Shown piece by piece: positions 33,400 through 45,548 of a stretch of 64,000 nucleotides of DNA (the first letter of the stretch is position 1; each line of letters begins with the position of its first letter). A model generated the notes under the pieces. That model did no database searches and had not been told where the DNA came from. It was given only the letters and a program-made list of their open reading frames with translations. This DNA is from Magnaporthiopsis rhizophila (taxonomy: Eukaryota > Ascomycota > Sordariomycetes > Magnaporthales > Magnaporthaceae): contig PYSS01000065.1 of NCBI GenBank assembly GCA_003049465.1, positions 131,230-195,229 on the forward strand. Reading direction: 5' to 3'. The position numbers and the translations under genes were made by a program.

Positions 33400-35034
33400 A
33401 TGGAGGTTGGTCGAGACAGCACCAACCATACTCCCCCACCATCCCTTGCGCTAGACGACCGTTCAGCTGACCGACAATACGCCACTCGCCCAGCAGAACC
33501 CGTCCCAACAGTCCTTCTACCCGGGCTGGCTGCCGCAGACGCTGATCCCGGGCGTATCGTTGTCGACGGGCGGCCTGCTGGCGCTGGCGGAGCTGTCGAC
33601 GGCGGCGCAGCGCACCGCCCTGAAAGGCGGCTCGTCTTGGCTCGACAGCCTGCTACTAGTCCCGGGGCTGCACTACCAGCAGGCGGCCGATGAGCTGGCG
33701 CGCAAGACGGGCCTGCCGCCCGCGCTGTCCGCCGTCGAGCTGCGGCCGGACGGCTCCCGGGTCCCGTTCTGGATCAACAACGCCGCCATGTCGCAGTTCT
33801 GCCAGCGCGTCGCGAGGGACGCCGAGCTGGTCACGCTTGAAGTCGGGCCACTGCCGCCGAGGGGGAGGAGGAAACAGGGGGGCAGATCAAGATTAGTCAC
33901 CAAGGCGAGAAAGCACAGGAGGTCAGGGCTCGGGGATGGCGAGATAGAGGCTGCCGACTACGATCATGACGTCGATCCCATTGAGCTAGAAATCCCAGAC
34001 ATTGGCTGGCTCTCGCACCTTCTTTACCTGATGGGGCCGCTGCTCACCCTCGCCGCCATCGTGCTGCTGGTTCTGATACACGACTGTGAGGAAACAGAAA
34101 TCAACCAGATATTGCTATATCCTCGCGCGGCTGTTGCTAACGACACACGCCGTCTTCTGCAGGGTGGGCGCTCGGCTGCATCTGCGCCCTGATCTTCTCC
34201 CGCGTCCTCAACATATGGGTCATCAAGCAGCGCGCTGCCCGCAAAGCCGCACCCGCACCGCACCCTCCGTCACGGCACCCATCATCAACGACCTCGTCCA
34301 GCAAGACGGCCGGCTCGCAGCTGCGTCGCCAGCAACGCCGCCGCAGCCGCCAACAAGCCGCCTCTGCCGGGTCACCGGCCACCGAGCTCATCTCGCTCCT
34401 GGTCTCCCTCCCGGACGGCCGCGAGGTTCGGCTGCGCGGCACGGCGGCGGACCTGGCGGCCGCTGCGGGTTCGGCGTGGCTGCGGGCCGAGACGCACGTC
34501 GAGGGCTACCTCGAGGCGGCGGCCAAGCTGTGCGTGTACCTGGTGGCGGCCGTCAGCGGCAACTGGACGCAGGCGGGCGCGATCGTCGTCATGGTGCTGC
34601 TGCTGGCCAGCGCAGCGCTGCTGGCGCTGAGCAACGCGCACGCGACGAGACTGGACGTTGCGGGGGGTTACGTTGCTGTGCCGGGTGGGAGGAGGGGGAG
34701 GGGGATAACGCACGCGCACGCGGCGATGGGCGCGGAGGAGGAGTTCGCTGCTGGAGACGGGGGAGCTGGGCTGGCGGCGGGCTATGGGGCGGTGGAACAC
34801 GGCGGCGTGATAGGGCAGCAGCAGCAGCAGCAGCAGCAGGCGAGGCGGGAGGATATTAACGCCGGTCACGATTTTGTGGGCGGAGGTCACGGTGCCGGGG
34901 GAGCGGGTGGCGGCTGGCCGACTATCACCGCCCAGAGCAGCAGCACAGGTGGCATGTATGACTGGGCTGAGGGTGGCCCGTCGACGGCAGGTCGCAAGGG
35001 CGAGGGCGTGGAGGGATATAATCAAGGCAGTTGA
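33400..35034 (+). CDS. Fungal integral membrane protein, probably four helices, unknown function
   Basis: I do not recognise a family. The model has exons 33400-33405 (ATGGAG), 33467-34085 and 34163-35034, giving 498 residues. The first junction (GTTGGT donor, TTCAG acceptor) is a weak prediction; the second is firm because phase and membrane segments join cleanly. The N-terminal part reads SFYPGWLPQTLIPGVSL and then a polar domain. Two helices come at about 175-220 (LLYLMGPLLTLAAIVLLVLI, then WWALGCICALIFSRVLNIWVI, split by intron 2). A basic linker follows with many Arg and Gln. A second pair is LCVYLVAAVSG and AGAIVVMVLLLASAALLAL. Between the pairs, ISLLVSLPDGREVRLRG looks like a small folded segment. 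The tail is Gly-rich with an eight-Gln run. Confidence 0.7.
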
Positions 35035-37255
35035 ACATTGGAGAAGTGGTAGTGTTGCTAACGCAGCCTCGAGCGGAGTGGCATGTCCACGACACAAGGG
35101 AAATTAAACAGAGCCGAAGGGGAACAGGACAAGACTGAAGACAAGACTTAAGTCAACGGCATAGCCACACGCACAAGGCCAAACATCATGATCGTATCGC
35201 GCTATCTAAAGCCTGCATTGGTCTGTCCGCATTGTGTAATGTCCAACGACATCCCACCAACGCAGATCACATCCCTCGCACCACGTAAAGGTTCAGGCTC
35301 AATAGCAAGGGGCCCTCCACATCAGTTTCAAAGGCCGTCGACTCTCCCGAGGGGAGAGGAAGCCAGATCCCAAGTTGCTTCACAGGGTGTGTTTTGTTCA
35401 TCAGAGGGGAAAAAAGGAAACGAGATCCTCGACTCGGAAGTGGGCTCATCGTCTCCAACTCTCACTCACTCCGGAATTGAGTTTCTCTCTCGCTCAACCC
35501 TTCAACCAAGAAAATACGCCCGTCCAGGTCGCGTGGCGGAAAGCGAGAGCTCTACGCGTCAGGGTGGACAAGTTCCCTCCGCAAGGCGGGACGTCAACTC
35601 CCCGGCGAGTGCTTCATCACGATCCCACGTCTCTCCGGAGCTCGTGTCGCGCAAAAAAAGGAAGCGGCGTCAAACGCCCCGGAAGGCGGACGCGCTCTCT
35701 TCGGGACAAGGTCGCGGGAGACATAGCCCTAGTTGGCGGAGAAGGGGAGGATGGGTGGGGAACCAGCAACTCGCGCATCGATTCGGCTCAAAAGGAGAGC
35801 GGAAGAGGCGAGTCCCACTCGACGTTTCTCTGGGGATGTTTCAGTTGCGTGCATGCCGAAACGTGGGCGAGTAAGCAGACAGGTGGCAAAAGTCAGGCCG
35901 GGCGTGAATCGGCGCCTTCCATATGCACAACCTTTGCCTGCGCGGAAGCGGCAGCTGCTGCATCTTTGCTTGGCAGAGGAAACGGAGCGGATGCTAACGA
36001 CGCTTCAGGACCCGGGCAGACTCCGGTGGCCCGCAGCCCCGTCTACAATCCCGGAGAGAGGTCACGGGAGAGACAGGGGGTGCCGATTGGGGCCCAGGGT
36101 CCTTCCAGCGGAGCAGTGGTTTTGGTTGGGTGCCGCGAGGCGGACGAATCGTTTTCTCCTCGTTGGTGCTTCAGACTGTCCGTGTGGTGAAGGAGCAGGG
36201 GACGGAGTCTCTGTCTGACGGTTCTGGTCGCTTGGCGGGATCCCGTGCGGTGGACTGTCGCGATCGCCTTGTCCGTACCACAGGAGCGGAGCCGAGGAGA
36301 GAACGAAACGTGGTCGCTTGCTTGTCAGAATGCGTCCGTCGGAACGTGAGCAAGCTGGTTCTTTTTGTGGGCTTGTGCTTGCGGACCGCAAGTCAGCGAC
36401 GTGGGGTTAGTTAAAGCCTGGTGAGGGCTGACCAAGGCGCGCCACGGTGACGAGGGCAGTTGCAAGGCAGGAAGAAAACCAGACAAGGAACCGACGTTTT
36501 TTTCCGAGACACTCCGTCCCCAATGCGGGTAGGACGCAGAGAAGAAGGAAAGCTCAAGGAAAGAGGCAGACGAAAGCAGAGGCGATTGTGTGGATGAAAA
36601 TCCCCCAAGGGAAGACGAGGGGGGGACCTGAGGAGAGAAGGAAGGGAAAGGAAAAAAGAGCCGGTGGACGTTGTGAGAATTTATATCGCGCACACCATTA
36701 ATCCTTCCTGGTAAATCCCGCTTGCCAGGAAGGACACATGAAAAGCCGAACAGCCGGACCAATTATAAATCGTGGTAAGGCTCCATTTTTGGTGATGTGG
36801 CAGGAGAGGAAGGCGCACTGGCGCGGGGCGACCAATCATAGCCACAGGATCGGCAGTCCAGGCCCGTAAATGCCGGGGGTGCCCGCGTTTCATCCGCCGC
36901 AGCGATGGCCTGATGTGTTTCCCGATGGCGGCGAAGGCCGGGATGCTGTTTGCTTTTTGTTCTATTCTCATTCATATTGCCACACAATTAATAGCTCAGG
37001 TAGCTGAGTGCAGGGAATGATTGATTGCCACACTCCAAATTTAGAGCTCCTGCAATAAGCCTCTCTAGCAGACTGCAGTTCGTCTTGGATCGGAGCGAAT
37101 GTCACGTGGCGTCATCACCTTGCATGCTCCTCAACGCTCAACGGGCACACCTGAAGATCGGTCTGATAGGATTCGCGACAACTCGAGTTGCGTAAACCAC
37201 CCCCTCCCACCCGAAGACGAGCCGTAAATAGAAACGAAACATCAGGCAAACAAAC
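35035..37255. other. Intergenic region with overlapping chance frames
   Basis: Three long + strand frames overlap at 35188-36218, each with Arg/Ser-rich, compositionally biased translations. None shows a domain, and their overlap argues against all of them. The last 300 bases are the likely promoter of the phosphopantetheinyl transferase. No RNA gene was found. Confidence 0.4.
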
Positions 37256-38353
37256 ATGTCAACACCATCAACAGCGGACAACCCCGCACTCACCCTCGTG
37301 CAGTGGGTCGTCGACACCCGGAACCTGTGGCCCGAGGCGACGGAAACGCGGCATCTGGAGTCGCACCCCGGCGCTGTATGTTTCGCCGAGTCCCCCTTAC
37401 CCTCTATAGTCATCTCGTGAAACGCAGTCAGTAACTCAAGTAGCAAACAAAAACCACCCGCAAGTATGGGGATGTAAGAAACAAAGAAAATGTAGTCTAG
37501 AGCCCTAGCCCTCCTCCCGCCAGCGGAGCGCGCGGGCGTGCTCAAGTACGTCTTCGTGCGCGACGCCAGGATGTCGCTGGCCTCGCGCCTGCTCAAGCAC
37601 TACGTCGTGGCGCGGCACACGGAGACGCCCTGGGGCGAGACGGCCATCACGGCCGACGCGGCGCGGTCGTCCAAGCCCGTGTTCGTCGACGGTGCCACGG
37701 GCCGGCAGCCCGTCGCCTTCAACGTCAGCCACCAGGCCGGCATCGTCGCCCTGGCCGCCGTGGTCGCAACTGGCCCGGTACCGGTAGACGTGGGCGTCGA
37801 TGTAGTCTCGCCCAGCGAGCGCCGGGTCCGCGACCACGACGTGGTCGCGTCCGACGGCTGGCCGGCCTTTGTCGACATGCACGCCGACGTGTTTAGCCCC
37901 GCCGAGGCGGCGCATCTCAAGTACGCCGTCCTGTCGACGGCGGATGGGAAAAGCAGGGAGGACATGGGCCGCACGCCCGAGGCCCTGCTTGACTACAAGC
38001 TGCGCTGCTTCTACACGCTGTGGTGCCTGCGCGAGGCGTACGTCAAGATGACGGGCGACGCCCTCGTCGCGCCGTGGCTGCGCGAGCTCGAGTTTAGGGC
38101 GTTCACGCCGCCGCCCAGGACGGGCGGCGTGCCCGTCACGGAGCACAGCATCTGGTTTCGGGGCACCAGGGTCGAGGACGCGAATGTCTGTCTGCGCTCG
38201 TTCGGCGACGACGGCGACTACATGCTCTGCACCGCCGTCCGGACGCCTGGCAGGGTGCAAGACGGGTTGGCGATGGATCTGCGCGGGCCGTTTAGGGACG
38301 TGACTGTGGAGGAGATTGTCGAGTTTGCGGAGGCGCAGGGTTCTTTTTTCTAA
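37256..38353 (+). CDS. npgA: 4'-phosphopantetheinyl transferase (NpgA/Ppt1 type), two exons
   Basis: Transfers the 4'-phosphopantetheine arm from CoA to carrier domains of polyketide synthases, non-ribosomal peptide synthetases and the lysine-pathway reductase. Exons are 37256-37375 and 37496-38353, giving 325 residues. The join at TAG/TCT gives HPGA-SRALALLPPAERA, the conserved N-terminal region, and keeps frame. Key motifs are VRDARMSLASRLLKHYVVA, PVAFNVSHQAGIVALA, the metal-binding GVDVV (about residue 140), FSPAEAAHLK and the second metal/CoA motif FYTLWCLREAYVKMTGDAL. The Asp of GVD and the Glu of LREAY are present, so the enzyme looks active. One such enzyme usually serves most secondary metabolism plus lysine synthesis, though no biosynthetic cluster is seen in this window. 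It converges with the CFEM gene. Confidence 0.93.
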
Positions 38354-38800
38354 ATGCCCCTGCAGGCGTCGCTGCTTTGGAAGAAGAACGACAATCTTGG
38401 GTTCGCAGGAGGCGATAGATGAGCATCAATCGACCATATTAAGCAAGAGGTTGGTGCCTGATTTTCTATCAAATCCTTCGGATGGTCCCCAAAGCTAACA
38501 AGAAACATTGCTTCTCCTCCTTCAACCACATGGCTGTGTGCCAACGCTCTCCTCTCTCGACACCAGGGAGAGAGAGGAAAAAGCATCTCAAAAGAGCGTC
38601 GTGGGGGATTGCCTTCCTCCTCAGATAGCCAGACAATGCCACACCAGAAATTCCTATCGTGCTCATTATTATCATTAAGTTTTGTTTTGCGTTTCCCCTT
38701 ACTTCATGTTCCCATGAACCCGAAGAAAACACGTCACACCAACTAGCCGTTCCTATTTTGTTTGACGGTACCAAGCAGAGAAAAGCTACCAACGCTCCAT
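38354..38800. other. 3' regions of two converging genes
   Basis: A 447-base spacer between the stop codons of the phosphopantetheinyl transferase (+) and the CFEM gene (-). Nothing else was recognised. Confidence 0.5.
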
Positions 38801-39481
38801 TTACAGAGCAGCAACGAAGCCAAGCAGACCGACCAGGGCACCAGCACCAAGAATGGCGGGGGTGGCGGCGGCGTTGGGGTTCGAGGTGGTGGTGGCGCCG
38901 CCCCTGGAGGTGCCGCCGGTGGCACCGCTGCCACCGCTGCCGCCGCCGTTCGTGGAGGTGGTGGTGGTCTGGGCGGTTCCCGAGCCGCCGGCGCCCGAGG
39001 AGCGGGTGAAGGTGCCGTTGACGCCCGTCATGGTGACGGAGCCAGTGGTGGTAGTGATGGGCGCGGTGACGGTGGTGGAGTTGTTGCTCAGCGTGGCCTT
39101 GACGGTGCCCGTGCTGGCCGAGGTGGTGGCGGTGCCGGCGGCCGTCGTGCTGGCCGAGAAGGCGGAGCACAGGGCCGAGCCGGCCGCGGCGATGTTGCCA
39201 ATCTCGCTGGCCGGGCAAGCGCCCAGCACGCAGGGGGCGGCGATGGACGCGATGGGCGCCGCGGCGGTGCCGCACTGGCAGCCGACGTCGGCGGGCTGGC
39301 AGCCGGCCGAGGTGACGGCGGCGTTGATGCACGAGGTCTGTGTCGAGGCGGGTTGCCATGTTAGTCATGGGGTAGCAGAGAGGTGACGGCGGCAGGTAGG
39401 TCTTACAGCGCAGGCCGGGATGCCGGCGAGGTTCTGGGCCAGGGCACCAGCGGCGGCAGCGAGGATGAAAGCGGTCTTCAT
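38801..39481 (-). CDS. CFEM-domain GPI-anchored cell-wall protein, two exons
   Basis: Secreted, cell-surface protein of 203 residues. Exons are 39481-39407 and 39337-38801, joined in phase 0. The signal peptide is MKTAFILAAAAGALAQ. The CFEM domain follows directly, with eight cysteines (PAC, TSC, AGC, VGC, QC, PC, GAC, LC). It also has the Asp in the PADVGCQC motif, which is the heme-iron ligand in characterised CFEM proteins. The rest is a Ser/Thr/Gly-rich stalk with TTTTSTNGG-type repeats. It ends in a short hydrophobic segment (AILGAGALVGLLGFVAAL) typical of a GPI attachment signal. Family roles are heme or iron uptake, wall integrity and, in pathogens, effector-like functions. Which of these applies here cannot be told from sequence. 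Confidence 0.92.
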
Positions 39482-42400
39482 TTTGGGCCGTTTGGGTTGT
39501 GTGGTCGAAGAAGCAAAAGCAACGGACTGGTTCTGGTGATGAACGAAGCGAATGGGTGGGAAGGCGTATTAAAATGTGGGCGAGGTACCTTTTGGTAGAT
39601 AGTGGCTCGTGGGGAGAAAAAAAGAAGGGGAGAGAGGTGCTGGTGAAAAAGAGCGAACGGGCAAGGCTTATTTATTGACGTCGTTTTTCCGTCCTACCTA
39701 GGCCAAAGCATCTCCCCCTTGATCGGCCGATGCACACGACGCCGATGCTGGGCAACGTACCTTGGCTGGGCCAAGCAGAAATCCGGAGCTAGCAGGGTGC
39801 CTTGGCAGGACCGGCAAAGCTCTCTCAGCTCAGGCCAGGCTGGGGGACCCATTCACGTCGACTGGGGGGCGGGCGAAGGTCCATTCCTCTTCCGGCAACA
39901 CCACCACCCCATCCCCCATAGGCGTTTGGCCAGCCCACTTCTTTATTCGCTGGCCACCCGTGTGTGTTTTTGTTTTTCTTTCCCTTCGTTGCTGGAAAAC
40001 AAGGCCTGGAGTCACGGCCCACTCTCCTTGTCAACCCGCCGCTTCTTTTCTCTCTCTCCTCGGCTGTCGGTTCTTCTGCCATGGGTGGATTGAGCTGCAC
40101 ACCAAGAGTATGCAATGTCACCATCTTTTCTCGTAAAGCTGCCCCTTCAGCTCACACCACGGATCGACCAACATGGAGCCCGCACCGTGTGCCGACCAGG
40201 GGGTGGGTCTGCCCGTCCATCCAATAAAACCCATTCGATGATGGTTTTTGGCGCCTGGGAATAAACAGCGCGGGGGATCCGGGGTGTCATTGAGAGTGCC
40301 CGCATGGCAGGGGTTTGTTCCAGGGCCCCTGGCACGGACGTCAACGACCTCCGCCGCTCTTCTTTTCTTTTCTTTTTTCTCCCGTTTCCGTCTGGTCTGG
40401 TCTCTTCTTGCATTGTCCAACCTCTCCGATCCTGCCACTTTCTGCCACCCAACTTGCCCGACCTGCCTACTTTTTTGACGCTGCTCGAGCGCTTCTCCCG
40501 TCTTCCAAAAATGATTGATGGGATGACTGGCTTGAGGAGCGCACTGTCTTTAGCTTTCCACCACCCGAGCGCCCAAACAAAATTGGATGGCCATCTGTAT
40601 TGACATTGCGGCCCGCTTTGCATGAGTTGTCCAGCACAGCTGGGTCCGTCCCCAAGCTCCTGGCAGAGACCCTCGCCAAATTGGGTTTAAGTGCAATCAT
40701 TTAGCCTTTTAGTCCGCCCCTGCTTGCCAAGCCCAGACAAACCCATTCCCGCGGCGGCATCCGAAGTTTCTGGCATTCCGTTCTGGACCTGTTGCTCAGC
40801 TGTGTGTCTCTCCATTGTCTTCCTTCGCATTCCTCGAGTGTTTGAGGTGGCATCCCATCCGTCGCAGTTCCTCCTTCAGCCCCCGCGTCGTCGTCGCAAC
40901 GGGGTTGGTGGTGGCGTGGCGCTGGCCCGGGCTTCGTTTGTGTGATGACGACGACGCCCGGACAGCCCAACCGGACAATCGCTTCTCGTGCAAGGGAGGA
41001 CAAAAAGAGGGGGGCAAGTTGCGGCGCTCGAAACAGTCCGGTCCGCCCACAGAGAGAGGGAAAACTTGGCTGTCGGATACACTAGTACAAGCAGGACGAC
41101 ATCCCTCCATGCCGTTTGCGAAGGCTCCTATTCGCTGTTTTGAATGCCTCGTCCAATTAGTGCTGCTGTAGTGTGGCATCTGCGCCCGGCACTGACGCGC
41201 TGAGGAGAATGCCAAGCCTTCTCCTCTTCCCGTCTCGACCAACGAGGACTGCATCGACACGCGGCTTTGTCCACTCTGTTGTCGTGTGTGCCTGTGCAAT
41301 GACAAAAGATCTGCGCAAGTGCACAAAAGCGGCAGTGTGGCAGTGCTTCCAGTGCAAAGACCGTCCGCCCAAACACGACTCGGCTCTACACTACAGTACA
41401 CTATCATTCATCTCGATCTTGCATCCTCCCACATTCCCGTCCAGTTCCACTCTCTTTGCAACTGCCAGCCTGCGATAAAATCTTCTTGCTCCTTTGGGCA
41501 AGGGCTAAGCTAAGCGTGGTTTCAAATTCAGTGAACGTACACCGCGCTCTTTCTCGATGCTCTTCTGCCCACAAAGCAGAACGCGTCCTTCGACACGCAC
41601 TGTATGTGGCTTGGCTCGGCTTGTGATTCCCGTTGCCTCGCCGGCGGCTGCCTTTTCGCCAACCAGAACCAGATTTCCTCTTGCCGATCACCATTGCAAT
41701 GCCGCTCACTTTAGGAGGTCTTTGTCAGAATTTGGCCGCAACTCGTGATATCAAAGCCACTCGAACGTGGACAATCTCGCATCCGAACAGCACTGAGTGA
41801 ATATATCGGCTGCGCTGGACCGTGACCTTCAGCGTGACCGTGACCGTGCAACCAACCCGTCGCGGGGAACCCCAGTCATCACTCCCCGAACCCTGGTGCT
41901 CGTGTTTCTGGGTCGCCCATTGTGAAGTTTATTTTCGTGATCTCGGCTTCGGCCAACTCGCGCGCACTTTTGCCTTGTCACCCGCAAATAAGAAAAAATT
42001 GAACAGCCACTATTCTTGGGACTATTGCCCGCTTAGTAGCCCTGGCCGCGGCAAAGGATATTGGCCGAACACCCATTAGCCTTGCTTATCGCTCTCCTCC
42101 GCTTTCCTAGAGCCCAGTCCTCAGACAGTCATCGATACTGATTCACGCAGGGAGTTATCGAGGTTCGTGTAATAAGTGTGCACGGGCGACCTAATAATTA
42201 CCGCGCATATATTGCCTTGACCGAGTCGCCGACGACAACCGAGAACCGGCTTGGTCGGACACATCTGTTTGATTAAGCCTCCCGAGCCGCATTTTATGCA
42301 CTTCCATGGGCGCGGCGCTTGAGGGCGTTCGTCAAAAGCGGCAAAGGCATCGGTTGAGCGCAGGGACAGATTCTCGGCCACATCGCGGCCCCTGCCATCG

Positions 42401-42675
42401 TCCTGACGCATGTCGTGCACTATCAGTGTGCTGCCCATGCTCTTGACACAGACGGCGACCTTCCTCCGAGCGCTATCTTGTGGCAAAGTAACCGTTATGG
42501 ACACCCAGAATCGAGTGATCCTACTGTAGGTTATTGCAAATGGGTATCATAGTGCTATCAACCAACGCCAAAACCATATGCTGTCATGTTATTTTTGGCC
42601 GAGCCGTCTCGTTCCAGACGGACAGCCCAACATCCTGGAGATCGAGGAAAAGTCCTAGTCTCCAGCCATGTAGCC
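39482..42675. other. Three-kb intergenic region
   Basis: The first part is the promoter of the CFEM gene on the minus strand, with an AT-rich TTATTTATT element and an adjacent TGACGTC near 39668-39680 as candidate core and CRE-like sites. No gene was supported in the remainder. A minus frame at 42121-42504 carries a CIKC motif but no known domain and is treated as doubtful. Confidence 0.35.
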
Positions 42676-43271
42676 TCATGCCATCGCGTCGTCGTCCTCA
42701 GCCACAATCGAGGCCTTGATGATCTTGAGCTCCACGGCCGGCCTGTCCTCGGCGGCCGTCGGCACGAGCCCCATGCGCTTGACGACGGCCATCCCGGACC
42801 GGACGCGGCCAAAGATTGTGTGCTTGCCGTCGAGCCAGGGCGTGGGCGCGAGCGTGATGAAAAACTGCGACCCGTTGGTGTCCGGGCCTTTGTTGGCCAT
42901 GCTGAGCACGCCGGCGCCCGTGTGCTTGAGCGACGGGCTGATCTCGTCGGCGAACGTGGGACCGTAGATGGAAGAGCCGCCGCGGCCCGTGCCCGTCGGG
43001 TCGCCGCCCTGGATCATAAAGTCCGGGATCAGGCGGTGGAAGATGGTGCCGTCGTAGTAGCCGCGCCGCGCGAGCTGGGAGAAGTTTTCGCAAGTTTTCG
43101 GGGCGTGATCTGTGTATAGCTCGACTACTATGGTGCCCTGGGGACGGTGTTGGGTTTCGTGGTTAGCATCGTGGTGGTTGGTGGTGCGCGGCAGTTGACC
43201 GTTCTGCAATGGGGGAGTGAGACGGGTCAAGGGCTCACCATAGAGGTCTGGAGGGATACGGCTGTGGTCAT
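42676..43271 (-). CDS. cyp1: Cyclophilin-type peptidyl-prolyl isomerase, PPIL1-like, two exons
   Basis: Small cyclophilin of 164 residues, one domain only, with no signal peptide. Exons are 43271-43239 (MTTAVSLQTSM) and 43137-42676. The join gives MGTIVVELYTDHAPKTCENF. The length and the N-terminus place it with PPIL1, a spliceosome-associated isomerase. Catalytic and binding residues are present: the Arg in TIFHRLIPDFMIQGGDPTGTG, the Gln of MIQGGD, the Phe of GSQFFITLAP and the Trp of TPWLDGKHTIFGRV that favours cyclosporin binding. The C-terminus ends in a short acidic tail (EDDDAMA). It is divergent from the signal peptide peptidase gene, with 466 bases between start codons. Confidence 0.92.
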
Positions 43272-43737
43272 GTTGGGCGACTGTTGATTTCGTGGAAAGA
43301 GTGAATGAAGTTCTTGCCTGCCGGGTACAGCTGCTTGTAAAAAGAAAGAGCTGAGCTTGCGGTGGAATTCAGGTTGGTCAAGGCCCACTTTGGCTCTCAA
43401 TTGGCCAATGACGCAACGCCCCGCACGCAGCCTCAGCTCTGGGCCCGGGTCATTGGCGTTCGGCGTCATCCCGCCAGCTATTGGCCGTTTGCCTCGCCTG
43501 GCAGATCGCTCCGAGTCCTGTATGACGGGCTGCTTGCGTGATTGGGAGGCAGGCAGACACCTTTCTGCCCTACGCCAGACGCAAACACGATCTGTCAACC
43601 TCTCACACAAACAGGCGTACGGTGTAGAGCCCAGGCAATCCGCCAGTTCCCAAGAGCAAGAACTGCGTGCAACGGATAAAATGGCACAAGAGGCTCCCTT
43701 CACCTGGTGCCTGCCAGGTAGCAGGGGATGCTTGACA
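43272..43737. promoter_or_regulatory. Divergent promoter between cyclophilin and signal peptide peptidase
   Basis: A 466-base head-to-head region. Several ATTGG/CCAAT motifs are visible (near 43391, 43399, 43450-43485), which could bind the CCAAT complex. An in-frame upstream ATG for the + strand gene lies at 43681. Confidence 0.45.
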
Positions 43738-45548
43738 ATGGCGGCCCCTCCCCTGCCGACCCTTGAGGAGTTGCTGTCGCGCATCGACCGAGACCTGGTC
43801 ATCGTCCAGTCGCGGATGGTGCTCTCGGCCATGGTCATCATCTACATCGGCGCCCATGGTGCCCTGCGCCGGCCCCCTTCGGCCGCGCCCCGCGTAGCTA
43901 GGACCCGCGACGGCAAGCCCAAGACGCTCAACGCCACCGCCGCCAGGAACGAAGAGGAGCGCTTTGCCGAGGGCTTCCGGGCGTCAGACGCCATCGTCTT
44001 CCCTATTCTCGCCGCCGGCGCCCTGATCGGGCTCTACTATCTGCTCCATTGGCTCGACGACCCGGACATCCTCAGCAAGTTCATACGCTACTACTTCTCC
44101 GTCGCCTCACTCGCCAGTCTGGGTAAGCTGATGGGCGACGCTCTGCATCTCGCCACTGGCTTTGTCTTCCCAAACATCTGGGCCGATAGGTTCGGACACC
44201 TGTACCGGTTCGATCTTGTCGGCAGGCGTCAGCTTCGCCGTGCCGTTGCCGCTGACCCCTCCGCTTCAGATGGGACTGGCGCCTGGGAGGTCGATGAGTC
44301 CAAGGATACGACCTTTCCTGGCCCTGGCCCGTTCCTCTTGGTTCCGCTGCCCTTATTCAAGCGCGCCATGTGGACCGCCCGTGTGCTCCTCAAGGAGAGC
44401 TGGACCATCAAGTTGGGCCTGCACGGGGTCGGCCACGACGAGTTCCAGGTCACCCTCAACAGCATCCTGGGATTCTTTGGCGCTGCCATCGTCGCCGTCT
44501 GCTATCACATGACCGACTCGTCTTACCTTTCCAACCTGATGGCAGCGGGCGTGTCGTACGGAGCCTTCATGCTCATGTCGCCCACCTCGTTCCTGATCGG
44601 CAGCATGGTCTTGGCAGGGCTGTTTGTATACGACATTGTCATGGTCTTCTATACGTGAGCATTCAGGCATTCCACACCTCCCAACACCGCCTGGTAAACT
44701 GACAGCCCTTTGCGCCCATGGACAGCCCCTTCATGGTCACGGTGGCGACCAAGATCGATGCCCCTATCAAGATGGTCTTTGAGAATCAGGCACGGTCAAG
44801 TTTGCTAGGACTGGGCGATATCGTGCTCCCTGGCATCTTCATCTGTCTCTGTCTACGTTTTGATCTGTGGCGACATTACCAGAAGCAGATCGCTTACGTT
44901 CCAACCAAGCTCACGACCGAGTTTGAGGCCGCCTCGATCGACAAAGACGCCACAGATAATGCTACAGAAACGCGCAAGCTCGTAGAAACTAAGGATCTCG
45001 AAGTCAAGGCAGAGTTTGTGGACTCTCAGGGCCGTTGGGGCGACTGGTTCTGGACTCTGCCGTTGCGGCTGTCGGGCGGAGCCTCGACTCCCGGGCTGCG
45101 CGCCATGGCGTTCCCCAAAACATACTTTTTCGCTTCCATGGTCGGGTACGGGGTCGGGATGTTGCTCACTATCGCGATGCTCCTCGTCTTCCAGCACGGC
45201 CAGCCGGCCCTGCTGTACCTGGTCCCCTGCGTCACCGGCGCCACCTGGCTGACGGGCGCGGTCAGGGGCGAGCTGGGCGACATGTGGACCTACACTGAAG
45301 ACGGCTCGCTGGACACTGAGGATGTCCTGATTGACGTCGACAAAAATGGCAAGGTTGTCAAGGCGCCACCGGCCGATGAGGCTACAGCGAAAGCTGGTCG
45401 GGATAAGGTTCAGGGGGCGGAGGGAACCGGCAAGCCTGCAACCGACGGTGAAGAGGAGAAAAAGGCGCTCGCACTGCAAAGCTACGTTGTCTTCCAGTTC
45501 ATCGTCAGAGCCCCCGATATTGACGACATTGACGAGGACAATATCTGA
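43738..45548 (+). CDS. sppA: Signal peptide peptidase, intramembrane aspartyl protease, two exons
   Basis: Polytopic ER-membrane protease that cleaves signal-peptide remnants and type II membrane proteins. In Aspergillus the family member SppA processes the sterol regulator SrbA. Exons are 43738-44654 and 44726-45548, giving 579 residues. An in-frame ATG at 43681 would add 19 residues, but the second ATG starts the conserved-looking sequence. All three family motifs are present: YD in GLFVYDIVMVFYTPFMV (about 297, spanning the intron), GLGD in LLGLGDIVLPG (Asp about 335) and PAL in GQPALLYLVP (about 465). Several further hydrophobic helices surround them. The C-terminus is long, polar and acidic, ending DIDDIDEDNI. 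Catalysis therefore looks intact. Confidence 0.93.

Noticed and set aside
35188..36218. Three overlapping plus-strand frames
   Set aside because: They overlap in different frames, have similar Arg/Ser-rich composition and no recognisable domain.
37256..37510. An apparent frameshift between the two exons of the phosphopantetheinyl transferase
   Set aside because: It arises only if the acceptors ending at 37500 or 37508 are used. The TAG ending at 37495 gives a clean in-frame join.
42121..42504. A 127-codon minus-strand frame with a CIKC motif
   Set aside because: There is only one CxxC pair, with no known domain and no coding bias; treated as chance.
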